Assembly (NCBI RefSeq): GCF_020524045.1
Contig: NZ_JAIVKL010000003.1
Span: 1 to 64,000 of the forward strand
Source of the DNA: Metabacillus litoralis
GTDB taxonomy: Bacteria; Bacillota; Bacilli; Bacillales; Bacillaceae
DNA: 64,000 nt
Direction of reading: 5' to 3'
The notes below the pieces were generated by a model. That model was given only the letters and a program-made list of their open reading frames with translations. It was not told where the DNA came from and did not search any database. The translations under genes were made by a program, and so were the position numbers. Shown piece after piece: positions 8,640 to 18,270 of the stretch (position 1 is its first letter; the number at the start of each line of letters is the position of its first letter).

Positions 8640-9782
8640 ATGTTGTATTTAGATAACAGTGCAACGACAAAACCTTATAAAGAAGTACTTTCAACTTTTA
8701 TTAAGGTGACAGAAGAATACTTCGCTAATCCTTCATCAATACATAAATTAGGAAATGAAGCAGAAGTACTACTAAATGAATCAAGAAAACAAGTAGCATC
8801 TTTATTAGGTGTTTTACCAAATGAAATTATATTCACCTCTGGAGGAACAGAAGGGAATAATTTAGCTATAAAAGGTGCAGCATTGGCAAATCAACATAAA
8901 GGAAAACATCTAATCACTTCAGTTATTGAACATCCATCAGTCTTAGAAGCATTTAAGCAACTAGAAAATGTTCATGGATTTGAAGTGACCTATATGAATG
9001 TTGATGAAAATGGAATTGTATCTTGTGATGAACTGAAAGAGAAATTACGAAATGACACAATTCTTGTTTCCATTATGCATGTAAATAATGAGGTGGGATC
9101 AATTCAGCCCATTACTGATATTGGTCGGCTACTTAAGAATTACAAAAACATCTTATTTCATGTTGATCATGTCCAAGGTGTTACGAAAGTACCTCTTCAT
9201 TTTTACGATTCACATATAGATTTAGTTACAATCTCTGGACATAAATTTCATGGATTAAATGGAACAGGAGCGCTATTTGTTAAAAATGGCGTAACACTGC
9301 TACCGCTTTTTTCTGGTGGGTCACAGGAGCTAGACATGAGATCTGGAACTGAAAGTTTAGCAGGTAATGTTGCTTTAGCAAAAGCACTTAGGCTCACGAT
9401 AGAAAAAGCAGAAAAGCAATTGGAGATCGTTAAAGATACACATAAAAAACTAAGAAATGAATTATTAAAAATTGACGGAGTTAATGTTAATACTCCTGAT
9501 AATGCAGCACCACATATCTTGAATTTTTCGGTTCCAAATCTAAAAGCAGAGGTTTTAATCCATTACTTTGGAGAAAAAGGGATATATTTATCAACGACTT
9601 CTGCATGTTCATCAAGAAGAAAAACAATTAGTCATATATTATTAGAAATGAACAAGCGAGAAGAAATAGCAAAAAGTTCTATTAGAGTCAGTTTGTCACT
9701 TGATCATAATAATGAAATAATAACACCTTTTATTACGACTCTAAAAAAAGGAATAAACAAATTATCAAAAGTCATGAGGTAG
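8640..9782 (+). CDS. nifZ: Cysteine desulfurase NifZ (IscS-like), partner of ThiI
   Basis: A PLP-dependent enzyme taking sulfur from cysteine as a protein persulfide. The N-terminus is MLYLDNSATTK, the PLP lysine lies in SGHKFHG, and the catalytic cysteine lies in TTSACSSRRK near residue 330. In B. subtilis the orthologue hands sulfur to ThiI for 4-thiouridine in tRNA. The start at 8640 follows a GGGGGA sequence; the longer frame from 8604 would place this inside the gene. thiI begins 5 bp after its stop, so the two are co-transcribed. Confidence 0.93.
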   Translation: MLYLDNSATTKPYKEVLSTFIKVTEEYFANPSSIHKLGNEAEVLLNESRKQVASLLGVLPNEIIFTSGGTEGNNLAIKGAALANQHKGKHLITSVIEHPSVLEAFKQLENVHGFEVTYMNVDENGIVSCDELKEKLRNDTILVSIMHVNNEVGSIQPITDIGRLLKNYKNILFHVDHVQGVTKVPLHFYDSHIDLVTISGHKFHGLNGTGALFVKNGVTLLPLFSGGSQELDMRSGTESLAGNVALAKALRLTIEKAEKQLEIVKDTHKKLRNELLKIDGVNVNTPDNAAPHILNFSVPNLKAEVLIHYFGEKGIYLSTTSACSSRRKTISHILLEMNKREEIAKSSIRVSLSLDHNNEIITPFITTLKKGINKLSKVMR

Positions 9783-9787
9783 AAAAG

Positions 9788-10987
9788 ATGAAATTTGACC
9801 ATATATTAATACGTTTCGGAGAAATATCAACAAAAGGTAGAAATCGCAGAAAATTTATCGAGCGATTGAAACGAAATATCCGTGAAGTTTTATCAGATTT
9901 TCCAAAATTAAATTATCAAGCAACCAGAGATCGTATTTATATACATCTGAACGATGAAAATCATGAAGGAATTGTTGAAAAATTAAAACTAGTATTTGGG
10001 ATACAGTCCTTCAGTTTAGCTATTAAGTGTGAAAGTGAAATATCAGTTATAAAAGAAACGGCCTTGAGCGCAATTTTAAATCTTTATAAACACAATGATA
10101 CATTTAAGGTAACGACTAAACGTGCTGATAAGCAATTTCCTTTTAATACAAATGAGTTAAATTATCAACTTGGTAGTCATATTCTTATTAATACAGATAA
10201 TTTAAGTGTTGATGTGAAAAATCCCGATATTAATCTCAGAGTTGAAGTGAGAAGTGAAGCAACATATATTACTTGCTTCGATTATCAAGGTGCAGGAGGT
10301 CTGCCGGTAGGATCTGGAGGAAAGGCATTACTATTATTATCAGGTGGAATTGATAGTCCTGTAGCTGGTTATCTTACGTTAAAACGGGGTGTCGAACTTG
10401 AAGTGATTCATTTCTTTAGCCCACCATATACTAGTGAACGCGCTAAACAAAAGGTAATCGATTTAACATCAGAGTTAACATCCTTTGGGGGGAAAATCAA
10501 ACTTCATATTGTTCCTTTTACCTCAATACAGGAAAAGATTCAACAGCAAGTTCCAGAGAACTATACAATGACATCTACTCGAAGAATGATGTTAAAAATA
10601 GCAGATCAATTAAGAGAAAAACAACAAGGGTTAGCGTTAATAACTGGGGAAAGTCTCGGACAAGTAGCAAGTCAAACATTAGAAAGTATGTTAGCAATTA
10701 ACGCTGTGACAAATACGCCAATTTTAAGACCACTTATTACATTGGATAAACTAGAAATAATTAAAATTGCTCAGGAAATTAATACTCATGATATTTCGAT
10801 AAGACCTTATGAAGATTGTTGTACAATTTTTACGCCTGCCAGTCCTAAAACAATGCCAAAATTAGAAAAAGTATCTAGATTTGAAAGCTTTGTGGATTTT
10901 GATGAGCTTGTATCAGAAGCTGTGAATAATATCGAAACAATATTGATTACCACTAATCAAAAAGAAGAAATGAATAGTTTATTTTAG
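9788..10987 (+). CDS. thiI: tRNA 4-thiouridine synthase ThiI
   Basis: Adenylates U8 of tRNA and inserts sulfur. A ferredoxin-like plus THUMP region covers residues about 1-165. The PP-loop ATP site is LLLLSGGIDSPVAGYL near residue 180, and a conserved cysteine pair lies in YEDCCTIFTP. The 399-residue length means there is no C-terminal rhodanese domain, as in other Bacillus ThiI. This explains the need for the adjacent NifZ as direct sulfur donor. AGGTAGAA serves as Shine-Dalgarno. No terminator is visible directly downstream (10988-11200). Confidence 0.95.
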   Translation: MKFDHILIRFGEISTKGRNRRKFIERLKRNIREVLSDFPKLNYQATRDRIYIHLNDENHEGIVEKLKLVFGIQSFSLAIKCESEISVIKETALSAILNLYKHNDTFKVTTKRADKQFPFNTNELNYQLGSHILINTDNLSVDVKNPDINLRVEVRSEATYITCFDYQGAGGLPVGSGGKALLLLSGGIDSPVAGYLTLKRGVELEVIHFFSPPYTSERAKQKVIDLTSELTSFGGKIKLHIVPFTSIQEKIQQQVPENYTMTSTRRMMLKIADQLREKQQGLALITGESLGQVASQTLESMLAINAVTNTPILRPLITLDKLEIIKIAQEINTHDISIRPYEDCCTIFTPASPKTMPKLEKVSRFESFVDFDELVSEAVNNIETILITTNQKEEMNSLF

Positions 10988-11210
10988 AGACTGACTTATT
11001 GATATTGGGATTGGCATTTTTATGAGGAAGTATATTCGAAAGAGAATGCCTAGTTTAGAAAGCATTTTTCCTTGGTGAGCCTCTTGATAAAGCTAAAGAA
11101 TGCAATGCTGATTACTTGTTAAGAGTTTATACAAATGGCATAAATGAAAAGATACCCAGTTGAAAGAACTCAATTAATCCTTATAGAGAAGAAATTACCA
11201 AAAAAATTAA

Positions 11211-11241
11211 TGCATGAAGCCATGTGTATTTACACATTCTA
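11211..11241 (+). promoter_or_regulatory. Candidate sigma-G promoter of the ssp gene
   Basis: TGCATG (11211-11216) and CATTCTA (11235-11241) are 18 bp apart. They fit the forespore sigma-G pattern (TGMATR and CATnnTA) known for ssp genes. The predicted start of transcription nearly abuts the Shine-Dalgarno, which is tighter than usual. Confidence 0.5.
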
Positions 11242-11263
11242 TACTCACAAGGAGGTGATACAC

Positions 11264-11479
11264 ATGGCACAAAACAGCGGATCAAACAGCTCAAACCAAC
11301 TTGTTGTACCAGGTGCACAACAAGCAATCGATCAAATGAAATATGAAATTGCTTCAGAATTTGGTGTTAACTTAGGACCAGAAACTACTTCACGCGCAAA
11401 CGGTTCTGTTGGTGGTGAAATCACTAAGCGTCTAGTTTCTTTTGCTCAACAACAAATGAGCGGTTCATACCAACAATAA
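11264..11479 (+). CDS. sspA: Small acid-soluble spore protein, alpha/beta type
   Basis: A 71-residue DNA-saturating spore protein that protects forespore DNA and is degraded at germination. It has the family core [20 protein letters not shown] and the C-terminal [15 protein letters not shown]. The GPR protease site falls in YEIASEFGV. Codon use is biased towards preferred codons. The start follows AAGGAGGTG directly; the upstream in-frame ATG at 11144 is not real. sspA stands after thiI in B. subtilis too, so the symbol follows position; alpha/beta paralogues are hard to tell apart. Confidence 0.93.
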   Translation: MAQNSGSNSSNQLVVPGAQQAIDQMKYEIASEFGVNLGPETTSRANGSVGGEITKRLVSFAQQQMSGSYQQ

Positions 11480-11502
11480 TAATTGAATAGATAATGGCTA
11501 CT

Positions 11503-11534
11503 AAGGTAGGAGTTTATCTCCTGCCTTTTCCTTA
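11503..11534 (+). terminator. Terminator of the ssp gene
   Basis: GGTAGGAG and CTCCTGCC pair across a short loop, followed by a T-rich tract. Confidence 0.7.
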
Positions 11535-11619
11535 TGCGTTTTTTAAAATTTGCTATCTTTAAGTCTTTCTAAATTTTACTATGTGAATTCATTACATCAC
11601 TGCTTATTTAGAAACATAA

Positions 11620-11857
11620 GAGGTTGGGACATAACTTAAGTGATTAACAAAAATTCCGAACAAAGTAATAGCTCTTAGCGGATGAAATATACGTAGACTC
11701 CTGCGGGATGAAAAGCAACGGCTAGACCCCACAGTGCGTAGCACGAGGAGGCTTGCCAGCTTCCCGCGGAAAGCGAAGTATATTTCAGGAGCGGCGTAAC
11801 TACACTTACAACCATTGTTCGGTTTCTATTTTGTTAAAATACTTTTGTCCTAGCCTC
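11620..11857. repeat. Full-length family A repeat
   Basis: About 238 bp with long imperfect inverted ends. The left is GAGGTTGGGACATAA through CCGAACAA; the right is TTGTTCGG through GTCCTAGCCTC. The interior is the GC-rich core GACTCCTGCGGG, AGACCCCACAG, GAGGAGGCT and CCCGCGGAAAGCGA. It lies downstream of the ssp terminator. From 11858 to 12108 I see only a hairpin with A/T stems (12078-12116) abutting the next repeat. Confidence 0.75.
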
Positions 11858-12108
11858 AGCTTTTAAATTTAATCTATTTACCAAGTGTATTGGTTGTATT
11901 ACGCTTTTGGTTGCTTGCTAGTGGACTTTAGCACGTTTTCTAAGTTGAAAAACTTCTTAAGTTAAATATTCATTCGCATCTCAGGGGTACAATGCTTAAA
12001 TAATGTATTCCCAGCCTTTGAGCCTCATTCTAAAGACGGTGAATTGACTTAATAAAAACTTTAGATAAAAACAAAAGTTCAACATAACCCTTATTTTTTT
12101 TAAATAAA

Positions 12109-12291
12109 GGCTATGTTAAAGCTTAATGTTGATTTTTAGCACTTTGTTGATTGGAGTGAAAGGCATGAGACTCCTGCGGGAGAAGCGTGTCAAAGGGAGA
12201 CCCCACAGGCGCTTGCGCCGAGGAGGCTTCCGGACCGCCCGCGGAAAGCGAATGCCTGTAACGGAAATCAACAACAAAGTTTAACAGAGCC
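12109..12291. repeat. Full-length family B repeat
   Basis: About 183 bp. The left end GGCTATGTTAAAGCTT and right end AAAGTTTAACAGAGCC form an imperfect inverted repeat, extended by TGTTGATTT and AAATCAACA. The interior carries the same GC-rich core as family A (GACTCCTGCGGG through CCCGCGGAAAGCGA), but the ends are unrelated to A. Confidence 0.75.
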
Positions 12292-12403
12292 AAAATAAAA
12301 TAAACTAATTACAACATTCCTCATTAAAACATAGTAGTAATATTTAAAAGATTGGAATAATTATGTATACTATGAGTGTACAAACATAAAGGAGGGGAAA
12401 TAA

Positions 12404-13987
12404 ATGGTTAAAGAAGAATTGCTTGCACCATCAAAATATAATCTTGTAGAAGAGATTGAAAAGTATGCAGCAGATCCAACGAAAGTTGCTCTGAGATTTG
12501 AAAATGAACAAGGTGACAAAAGTGAAATTACATACCATTCTTTAATTGAAAGAGTAAATAAAATTGGAAACGCTTTAATTAACCAAGGTCTAAATACTGG
12601 GGATACAGTACTTGTTGTCATTCCTCGAATGATCGATGCTTATGCAGTATATTTGGCTGCCTTAAAAGCAGGTCTAGTCGTTATCCCTAGCTCTGAAATG
12701 TTGAAAACAAAAGACTTACAATACCGAGTAACACATGGTGATGTAAAGGCAGTTATTAGTTATGGACTTTATATAAATGAATTTAAAGATATAAGAGAGT
12801 TTAATAGATTGAAAAAATTTGTTATTAATGGCAATGATGCTGAGTGGATGTCACTAGAAAATATGATTGCAAATGAAAGCAGTGAGATGAATACTGCTGA
12901 AACATTGGCTAATAGTATGGCTTTTTTATCCTATACTTCTGGTACAACTGGCAATCCTAAAGGTGTCGTTCATACACATGGATGGGCTTATGCTCATTTA
13001 AGAACTGCAGCTAAGAATTGGTTAAGTATCAATGAGGAAGATACCGTATGGGCAACTGCAGGTCCAGGTTGGCAGAAATGGATTTGGAGCCCCTTCTTAT
13101 CTGTTTTAGGATGTGGTGCGACAGGGTTAATTTATCAAGGAAAGTTTGAACCTGATAAATATTTGCAGCTCTTAGATGATTACCAGGTGAATGTTTTATG
13201 TTGTACACCTACTGAGTATCGTTTGATGTCAAAGGTTGAGGAGCTTGACAAATATTCTCTCTCTACATTACATAGTGCTGTATCTGCTGGTGAGCCATTG
13301 AATCGGGAAGTTATTGATACTTTTCAGAAGCATTTTAATGTGAAAGTACGTGATGGATATGGTCAAACAGAAAATACTTTACTTGTAGGGGTCATGAAGG
13401 GCATGTTAATTAAACCTGGATCAATGGGGAAGCCAACACCAGGTAACGACGTGATCATTATTAATGATGACGGCAAACCATGTGAAGTTAATGAAGTAGG
13501 TGATATTGCTGTTCATAAAGATACTCCTGCTTTATTTAAAGAATATTATAAAGATACCGAAAGAACATTAATGCAATATAGAGGGGATTACTATATAACC
13601 GGTGATCGAGCTAGAATGGATGAAGATGGATATTTTTGGTTTGAAGGTCGAATGGATGATATCATCATTAGCTCTGGTTATACAATTGGACCGTTTGAGG
13701 TTGAAGACGCGCTTGTTAAACATCCATTTATTAAAGAATGTGCAGTTGTAGCAAGTCCTGATGAAATTAGAGGAAATATTGTTAAAGCGTATGTTGTTCT
13801 AAGAGATCCATCTTTGTTAATAGATGATCAATTAATTGCTACTTTACAAAAGCATGTAAAGGAATTAACAGCTCCATATAAGTATCCTCGAGAAATCGAA
13901 TTTATTGATGAATTACCGAAAACAACTTCAGGGAAAATTCGTCGTATTGAATTAAGACAACGAGAGCTTCAATTAAAACAAGCTTAA
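12404..13987 (+). CDS. mbcS: Acyl-CoA synthetase MbcS/YtcI
   Basis: An AMP-forming acyl-CoA ligase. The B. subtilis orthologue activates branched short-chain acids such as methylbutyrate, feeding branched fatty-acid synthesis. Motifs: phosphate-binding SYTSGTTGNPKGVVHTHG around residue 180, DGYGQTENT, TGDRARMDEDGYFWFEGRMD, and the C-terminal catalytic lysine in LPKTTSGKIRR. It is a full-length 527 residues. AAAGGAGGGG precedes the ATG. It is transcribed alone, between repeat B and its own terminator. Confidence 0.85.
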   Translation: MVKEELLAPSKYNLVEEIEKYAADPTKVALRFENEQGDKSEITYHSLIERVNKIGNALINQGLNTGDTVLVVIPRMIDAYAVYLAALKAGLVVIPSSEMLKTKDLQYRVTHGDVKAVISYGLYINEFKDIREFNRLKKFVINGNDAEWMSLENMIANESSEMNTAETLANSMAFLSYTSGTTGNPKGVVHTHGWAYAHLRTAAKNWLSINEEDTVWATAGPGWQKWIWSPFLSVLGCGATGLIYQGKFEPDKYLQLLDDYQVNVLCCTPTEYRLMSKVEELDKYSLSTLHSAVSAGEPLNREVIDTFQKHFNVKVRDGYGQTENTLLVGVMKGMLIKPGSMGKPTPGNDVIIINDDGKPCEVNEVGDIAVHKDTPALFKEYYKDTERTLMQYRGDYYITGDRARMDEDGYFWFEGRMDDIIISSGYTIGPFEVEDALVKHPFIKECAVVASPDEIRGNIVKAYVVLRDPSLLIDDQLIATLQKHVKELTAPYKYPREIEFIDELPKTTSGKIRRIELRQRELQLKQA

Positions 13988-13992
13988 GTAAA

Positions 13993-14020
13993 GCCAGGAT
14001 TTTCTTCCTGGTTTTTTATT
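13993..14020 (+). terminator. Terminator of mbcS
   Basis: The hairpin CCAGGA/TCCTGG is followed by TTTTTT. Confidence 0.85.
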
Positions 14021-14287
14021 TTTGACTATGTAAAATCTCATAGTTAATTGGAGTGAAAGGTGTAAAAGTCTTGCAGTATGAATATTGAAGAAGTTCAATG
14101 ACTTTATAAAATATTTCCAAAATATAAACTTTTCTGGTAGTGTTTCATATAAATTGAGTGTTTTTTCTACATTACAATGTTGGGGAAATTATTAAGATAG
14201 TTTCTAACCTATAGTTGAGCATGTTAACTTTTTTGAATAGGTCATGGTATTAATTTATCAATTAGTAGTTATACGGAGGAATAGAGA

Positions 14288-15877
14288 TTGGGAACTTTAT
14301 GGTATGGAGGAAATATATATACATTAGAATCTGAAGGTTGTAAAGTAGAGGCTGTTTTTTCAAAAGCAGGAGAAATTTATGATACCGGTAAATATAATGA
14401 ACTACTTGATCGTTATAAAGAAGAAATTACGGAATACATGAATTTAAAGGGAAAAACAATGATACCGGGGTTAGTTGATAGCCATATGCACTTAATTGGT
14501 CATGGAGAAAAGCTAGTAAGATTGGATTTTTCTCAAACAACGAATTCAGATGAGATATTACAAACAGTAAAAAATAGAGTTCAGCAACTTAACCCAGGTC
14601 AATGGGTGATAGGTGAGGGCTGGAACGAAAATCAATTAGAAGATCAAAAGATTTTACATCGAACTGAATTAGATGATGTAGCTCCAAATCATCCAGTGTT
14701 GTTGAAAAGAATATGTAGACATGCAGTTATTGTTAATACAAAAGCACTAGAACTAGCCAACATCACAAATGAAACAATCGATCCATCAGGTGGAGTCATT
14801 GTGAGAGACTCTACCAATGAACCAACAGGCTATTTGCTTGATCAAGCTCAGGAGCTAGTTTTTGATGTTGCACCTTCATCTACAAAAGGAGAACTTATTT
14901 TAGCACTTGAAACTTCTATAAAAGATTGCTACAAAAAAGGTCTCGTAGGTGCACACACAGAAGATTTATCTTATTATGGTGGATTAGAAAAAACTCTTAG
15001 TGCCTTTGATGAAGTGTTATCAAAAGGTTTAAAATTTCGCACGCATTTACTTGTGCATCATCTTATCGTCGATGAATTTCAAAACAAAAAAAGAAGTCTA
15101 GGTAAGTATGGAGAATTTGGGGCTATGAAAATTTTTGCTGATGGGGCATTAGGTGGAAGAACAGCTCTTTTAAGTTTTCCTTATGACGATGATCCAACAA
15201 CAACTGGTGTTGCTATTCACTCAAAAGATGAATTGGCATTATTAGTTCAAAAAGCAAGGAGCTATAAAATGGAGATTGCCGTTCATGTTATTGGAGATTT
15301 AGCTTTTGAGTGGACTCTTGACGTGATTGAGGCTAATCCACCTGAACCTGATCAACATGATCGACTAATACATGCTCAAATATTAAGAGAAGATTTAATT
15401 GCTAGAGCAAAAAGGTTACCGATTATTCTAGATATACAGCCCCGATTTGTTGCAAGTGATTTTCCATGGGTATTTGATAGAATTGGTCTAAATAATATGA
15501 AGTCTTGTTACGCTTGGAAAACATTATTAGAAGAAGGAATTCCATGTGCTGGAGGATCTGATGCTCCTATAGAACCAATAGATCCGTTATTAGGTATCTA
15601 TGCGGCTATTACAAGAGAAAGTTTATATGATTCTTCAGGGACAAGTTATTTTCCTGAACAAAAGCTATCTATTTATCAGGCGGTAGGTTTGTTTACTAAA
15701 GGAAGTGCATATGCCATTCATCATCAACATGATCGAGGAATGATAAAAAAAGGTTTTGTAGCTGATTTTACAGTTTTTGATCTAGATATTTTTAACCAAT
15801 CAGCAGAACATTTATTGCAAACAAAAGTAATGATGACAGTAGTTGATAATGAAATTATGTATCAACATAATGAGTAA
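14288..15877 (+). CDS. ytcJ: Amidohydrolase family protein YtcJ
   Basis: A metal-dependent amidohydrolase of 529 residues with unknown substrate. The amidohydrolase fold motifs are visible: metal-binding DSHMHLIGHG near residue 65, HVIGDLA, a later HAQI, and GGSDAPIEP with the metal/catalytic aspartate. The start is TTG, fixed by CGGAGGAATAGAGA. The 300-bp gap before it contains only a short eroded family B fragment (14037-14065, TTGGAGTGAAAGG). Confidence 0.85.
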   Translation: MGTLWYGGNIYTLESEGCKVEAVFSKAGEIYDTGKYNELLDRYKEEITEYMNLKGKTMIPGLVDSHMHLIGHGEKLVRLDFSQTTNSDEILQTVKNRVQQLNPGQWVIGEGWNENQLEDQKILHRTELDDVAPNHPVLLKRICRHAVIVNTKALELANITNETIDPSGGVIVRDSTNEPTGYLLDQAQELVFDVAPSSTKGELILALETSIKDCYKKGLVGAHTEDLSYYGGLEKTLSAFDEVLSKGLKFRTHLLVHHLIVDEFQNKKRSLGKYGEFGAMKIFADGALGGRTALLSFPYDDDPTTTGVAIHSKDELALLVQKARSYKMEIAVHVIGDLAFEWTLDVIEANPPEPDQHDRLIHAQILREDLIARAKRLPIILDIQPRFVASDFPWVFDRIGLNNMKSCYAWKTLLEEGIPCAGGSDAPIEPIDPLLGIYAAITRESLYDSSGTSYFPEQKLSIYQAVGLFTKGSAYAIHHQHDRGMIKKGFVADFTVFDLDIFNQSAEHLLQTKVMMTVVDNEIMYQHNE

Positions 15878-15879
15878 GC

Positions 15880-15917
15880 AAATAAAACAGGAAGCAAATC
15901 TGCTTCCTGTTTTATTT
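15880..15917. terminator. Bidirectional terminator between ytcJ and nadK2
   Basis: A perfect 17-bp stem (AAATAAAACAGGAAGCA and its complement) around a 4-nt loop separates convergent genes. Confidence 0.9.
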
Positions 15918-15983
15918 GTGTTGGTTGTTTGCTTCAATGTGAAAAAGTTAAATTATCACGTTTTTATTCAAAGTTACAAAATG

Positions 15984-16784
15984 TTACAAGAATGATCTTT
16001 TCACTTTTTCCCAGAAAGAATTATCTTTCAGCTTAACGGTTTTGATTGCTTGATCACTCAAACTATATTCTAATTTTAAAACATTTCGAACACTTAAAGC
16101 TTCATTGTCCATTCCGATAACAGGATAATCATTACCATCTTGTACAATCTTTAACGTAAGTTTTCTTTTATCACTTAAAATAAACGAAGAGCCTAGTGTT
16201 CGGTATAAATTATTATTTAAAGAAGCCAATTCACTAACTTGTATGCAAGGAAGCATTGGATCAACAACTGCTCCATTCACTGATTTCGTGTAGCCTGTAC
16301 TTCCTGTAGGTGTAGCAATTAGCATACCATCTCCTCTAAATGTCTCAAAATGAAGATCATCAATGAAAACATCTATGGCAAAAGTCTTAATAATACTCGA
16401 TCTGATAGAACATTCGTTTAAGCATTTAAATGTAGCTAAATCGTCAATTTTCACTTCTAAAACAGGATAACGTCTTACTTCAATTTGTGATTCATTCATA
16501 GCTTGAATCATTTTTTCTTGTTCATCAATATGAAAATCACAATATAAGCTTAAAGTTTCATCTACTGATACACCTGCATATAAACAATCTGTTCTAAAGT
16601 TCGTTTTACGGACAGCCTGTAAAAATGCTCCATCTCCACCAATACTGACAACTATGTTTGCAGTACTCACATCATCGACAATTGTAAATTTATTATCCTT
16701 CGCAAATTGAATTAAAGAGTCGATTTTATCGATGAGGTTGTCCTCTTTTTTATAGAAAAAATATATATTCTGTCGATCTGGCAT
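15984..16784 (-). CDS. ppnK2: NAD kinase 2 (YtdI type)
   Basis: Phosphorylates NAD to NADP. The family GGDG motif is in VVSIGGDGAFLQAV near residue 55; the second motif TPTGSTGYTKSVNGAVVDP lies near residue 155. The 266-residue length is normal. AAGGAGG precedes the ATG. B. subtilis has two NAD kinases, and the one at this locus is YtdI. Confidence 0.93.
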   Translation of the reverse strand: MPDRQNIYFFYKKEDNLIDKIDSLIQFAKDNKFTIVDDVSTANIVVSIGGDGAFLQAVRKTNFRTDCLYAGVSVDETLSLYCDFHIDEQEKMIQAMNESQIEVRRYPVLEVKIDDLATFKCLNECSIRSSIIKTFAIDVFIDDLHFETFRGDGMLIATPTGSTGYTKSVNGAVVDPMLPCIQVSELASLNNNLYRTLGSSFILSDKRKLTLKIVQDGNDYPVIGMDNEALSVRNVLKLEYSLSDQAIKTVKLKDNSFWEKVKRSFL

Positions 16785-16962
16785 AATGAATCCTCCTTAT
16801 GATATGTAAAATCTCCACATTTTTCCTTAAAGGTGTTACAATACTTTATGTTGTTTAGTTTACCACTTTTAGATATTTAAATGTTCCAAGAAGCAATAAA
16901 TTTGAAACTAAAAGATTATTCTCTTTTCTTATCTAGAATTTCATACTTTGTTACATCTTCTT

Positions 16963-17100
16963 GAGGCTGGACATAACGTAGTAATTAATAAAAATTCTGA
17001 ACAAATTAATAACATAGCGGAGTATATTTCAGGAGCGTCGTAACTACACCTCCACCATTGTTCGGTTTCTATGTTGTTAAAATACTTTTGTTCCAACCTC
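16963..17100. repeat. Internally deleted family A repeat
   Basis: Both family A ends are present (GAGGCTGGACATAAC and GTTCCAACCTC, with CTGAACAA and TTGTTCGG inside). Most of the GC-rich core is missing; only GCGGAGTATATTTCAGGAGC and CGTAACTACAC remain. Length is 138 bp against about 238 for the full form. Confidence 0.75.
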
Positions 17101-17253
17101 ATCGTGTAGTTTTTCAGATACTAATTATTTGAACACTATGCAAAAATAATATAAAAGGAATAGTATAGATAGAAAAAGAGTTCAAATGTAGACTAAATAT
17201 GTGAATTAAATGCAAATAGCTAAGTTTCATGAAGGTAAAGGAGGAAGAAAGAG

Positions 17254-18261
17254 ATGAATGGTAAACGGTGGGGAGCATTAGGGCTCGCGGCAGGATTATT
17301 TGTCATTTCAATTATTATCAGCTCATCCATGTTTTTTGTAAAACAAAGTGATATGTTTAGTGAAGCATTTGCTGCTTCTAACAGTGATTTTACTGAGGAG
17401 GTTATCGAGGAAGGATCTTCTACTGACAAGATTCTTGTTTTAAATGTAAATGGTGTTATACAGGATACAGGTGAAGATGTAGCTTCTTTATTTAGTACAG
17501 TAGGATATCAACATCAAACGTTTTTAGACATGGTTGAGGCAGCTGGAGAGGATCGTCATGTTAAAGGTGTAATAGTACGCGTTAATTCACCTGGTGGTGG
17601 TGTTGTTGAAAGTGCAGAAATACATAAAAAACTAACTGAATTAAAAGAAAAAAGTAAAAAACCAGTTTATATCTCAATGGGTACAACTGCAGCTTCAGGT
17701 GGGTACTATATTGCTACAGCAGCGGACAAAATCTTTGCAGCTCCAGACACATTAACAGGATCTTTGGGAGTGATTATGCAGTCTGTTAACTATGGAGAAT
17801 TAGCGGAGAAGTATGGAGTGAAATTTGAGACAATAAAAAGTGGCCCATATAAAGATATTTTCTCTCCAACACGGGATATGACTGAAGAGGAAAGAGAGAT
17901 ACTTCAGACAATGGTTGATAATGCCTACAAAGGATTTGTTGAAGTCATAACAGAAGGTCGTCCATTATCAGAACAAGAGGTAAGAAAAGTAGCGGATGGT
18001 CGTATTTATGATGGAAGACAGGCAAAGGAAATAAATCTAATTGATGAATTAGGTTATTTAGATGATACAATTTTGGCAATGAAAAAGGACTTGAAAATTG
18101 AAGATGCTCAAGTTGTTGAATATGGAAAAGCGTTAGGTCTTGATCGCTTCATCTCTATGGGTGCTTCGAAAGTGTTCAAGGATGATATTGAGTTATCGAA
18201 TTTATATCAATTTATCGCTCAACCTAATTCTCCAAGACTTATGTATCTGTATTCTGAATAA
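17254..18261 (+). CDS. sppA: Signal peptide peptidase SppA
   Basis: A membrane-anchored Ser/Lys protease of the S49 family that degrades leftover signal peptides and misfolded membrane peptides; in B. subtilis it also contributes to lantibiotic resistance. One N-terminal helix covers residues about 8-30. The catalytic serine is S148 in TAASGGYYIAT and the catalytic lysine K200 in KSGPYKD, one residue offset from the B. subtilis pair. The 335-residue length is right. AAAGGAGG fixes the start. yteJ follows 9 bp after the stop, so both form one operon. Confidence 0.94.
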   Translation: MNGKRWGALGLAAGLFVISIIISSSMFFVKQSDMFSEAFAASNSDFTEEVIEEGSSTDKILVLNVNGVIQDTGEDVASLFSTVGYQHQTFLDMVEAAGEDRHVKGVIVRVNSPGGGVVESAEIHKKLTELKEKSKKPVYISMGTTAASGGYYIATAADKIFAAPDTLTGSLGVIMQSVNYGELAEKYGVKFETIKSGPYKDIFSPTRDMTEEEREILQTMVDNAYKGFVEVITEGRPLSEQEVRKVADGRIYDGRQAKEINLIDELGYLDDTILAMKKDLKIEDAQVVEYGKALGLDRFISMGASKVFKDDIELSNLYQFIAQPNSPRLMYLYSE

Positions 18262-18270
18262 GGGGGGACT

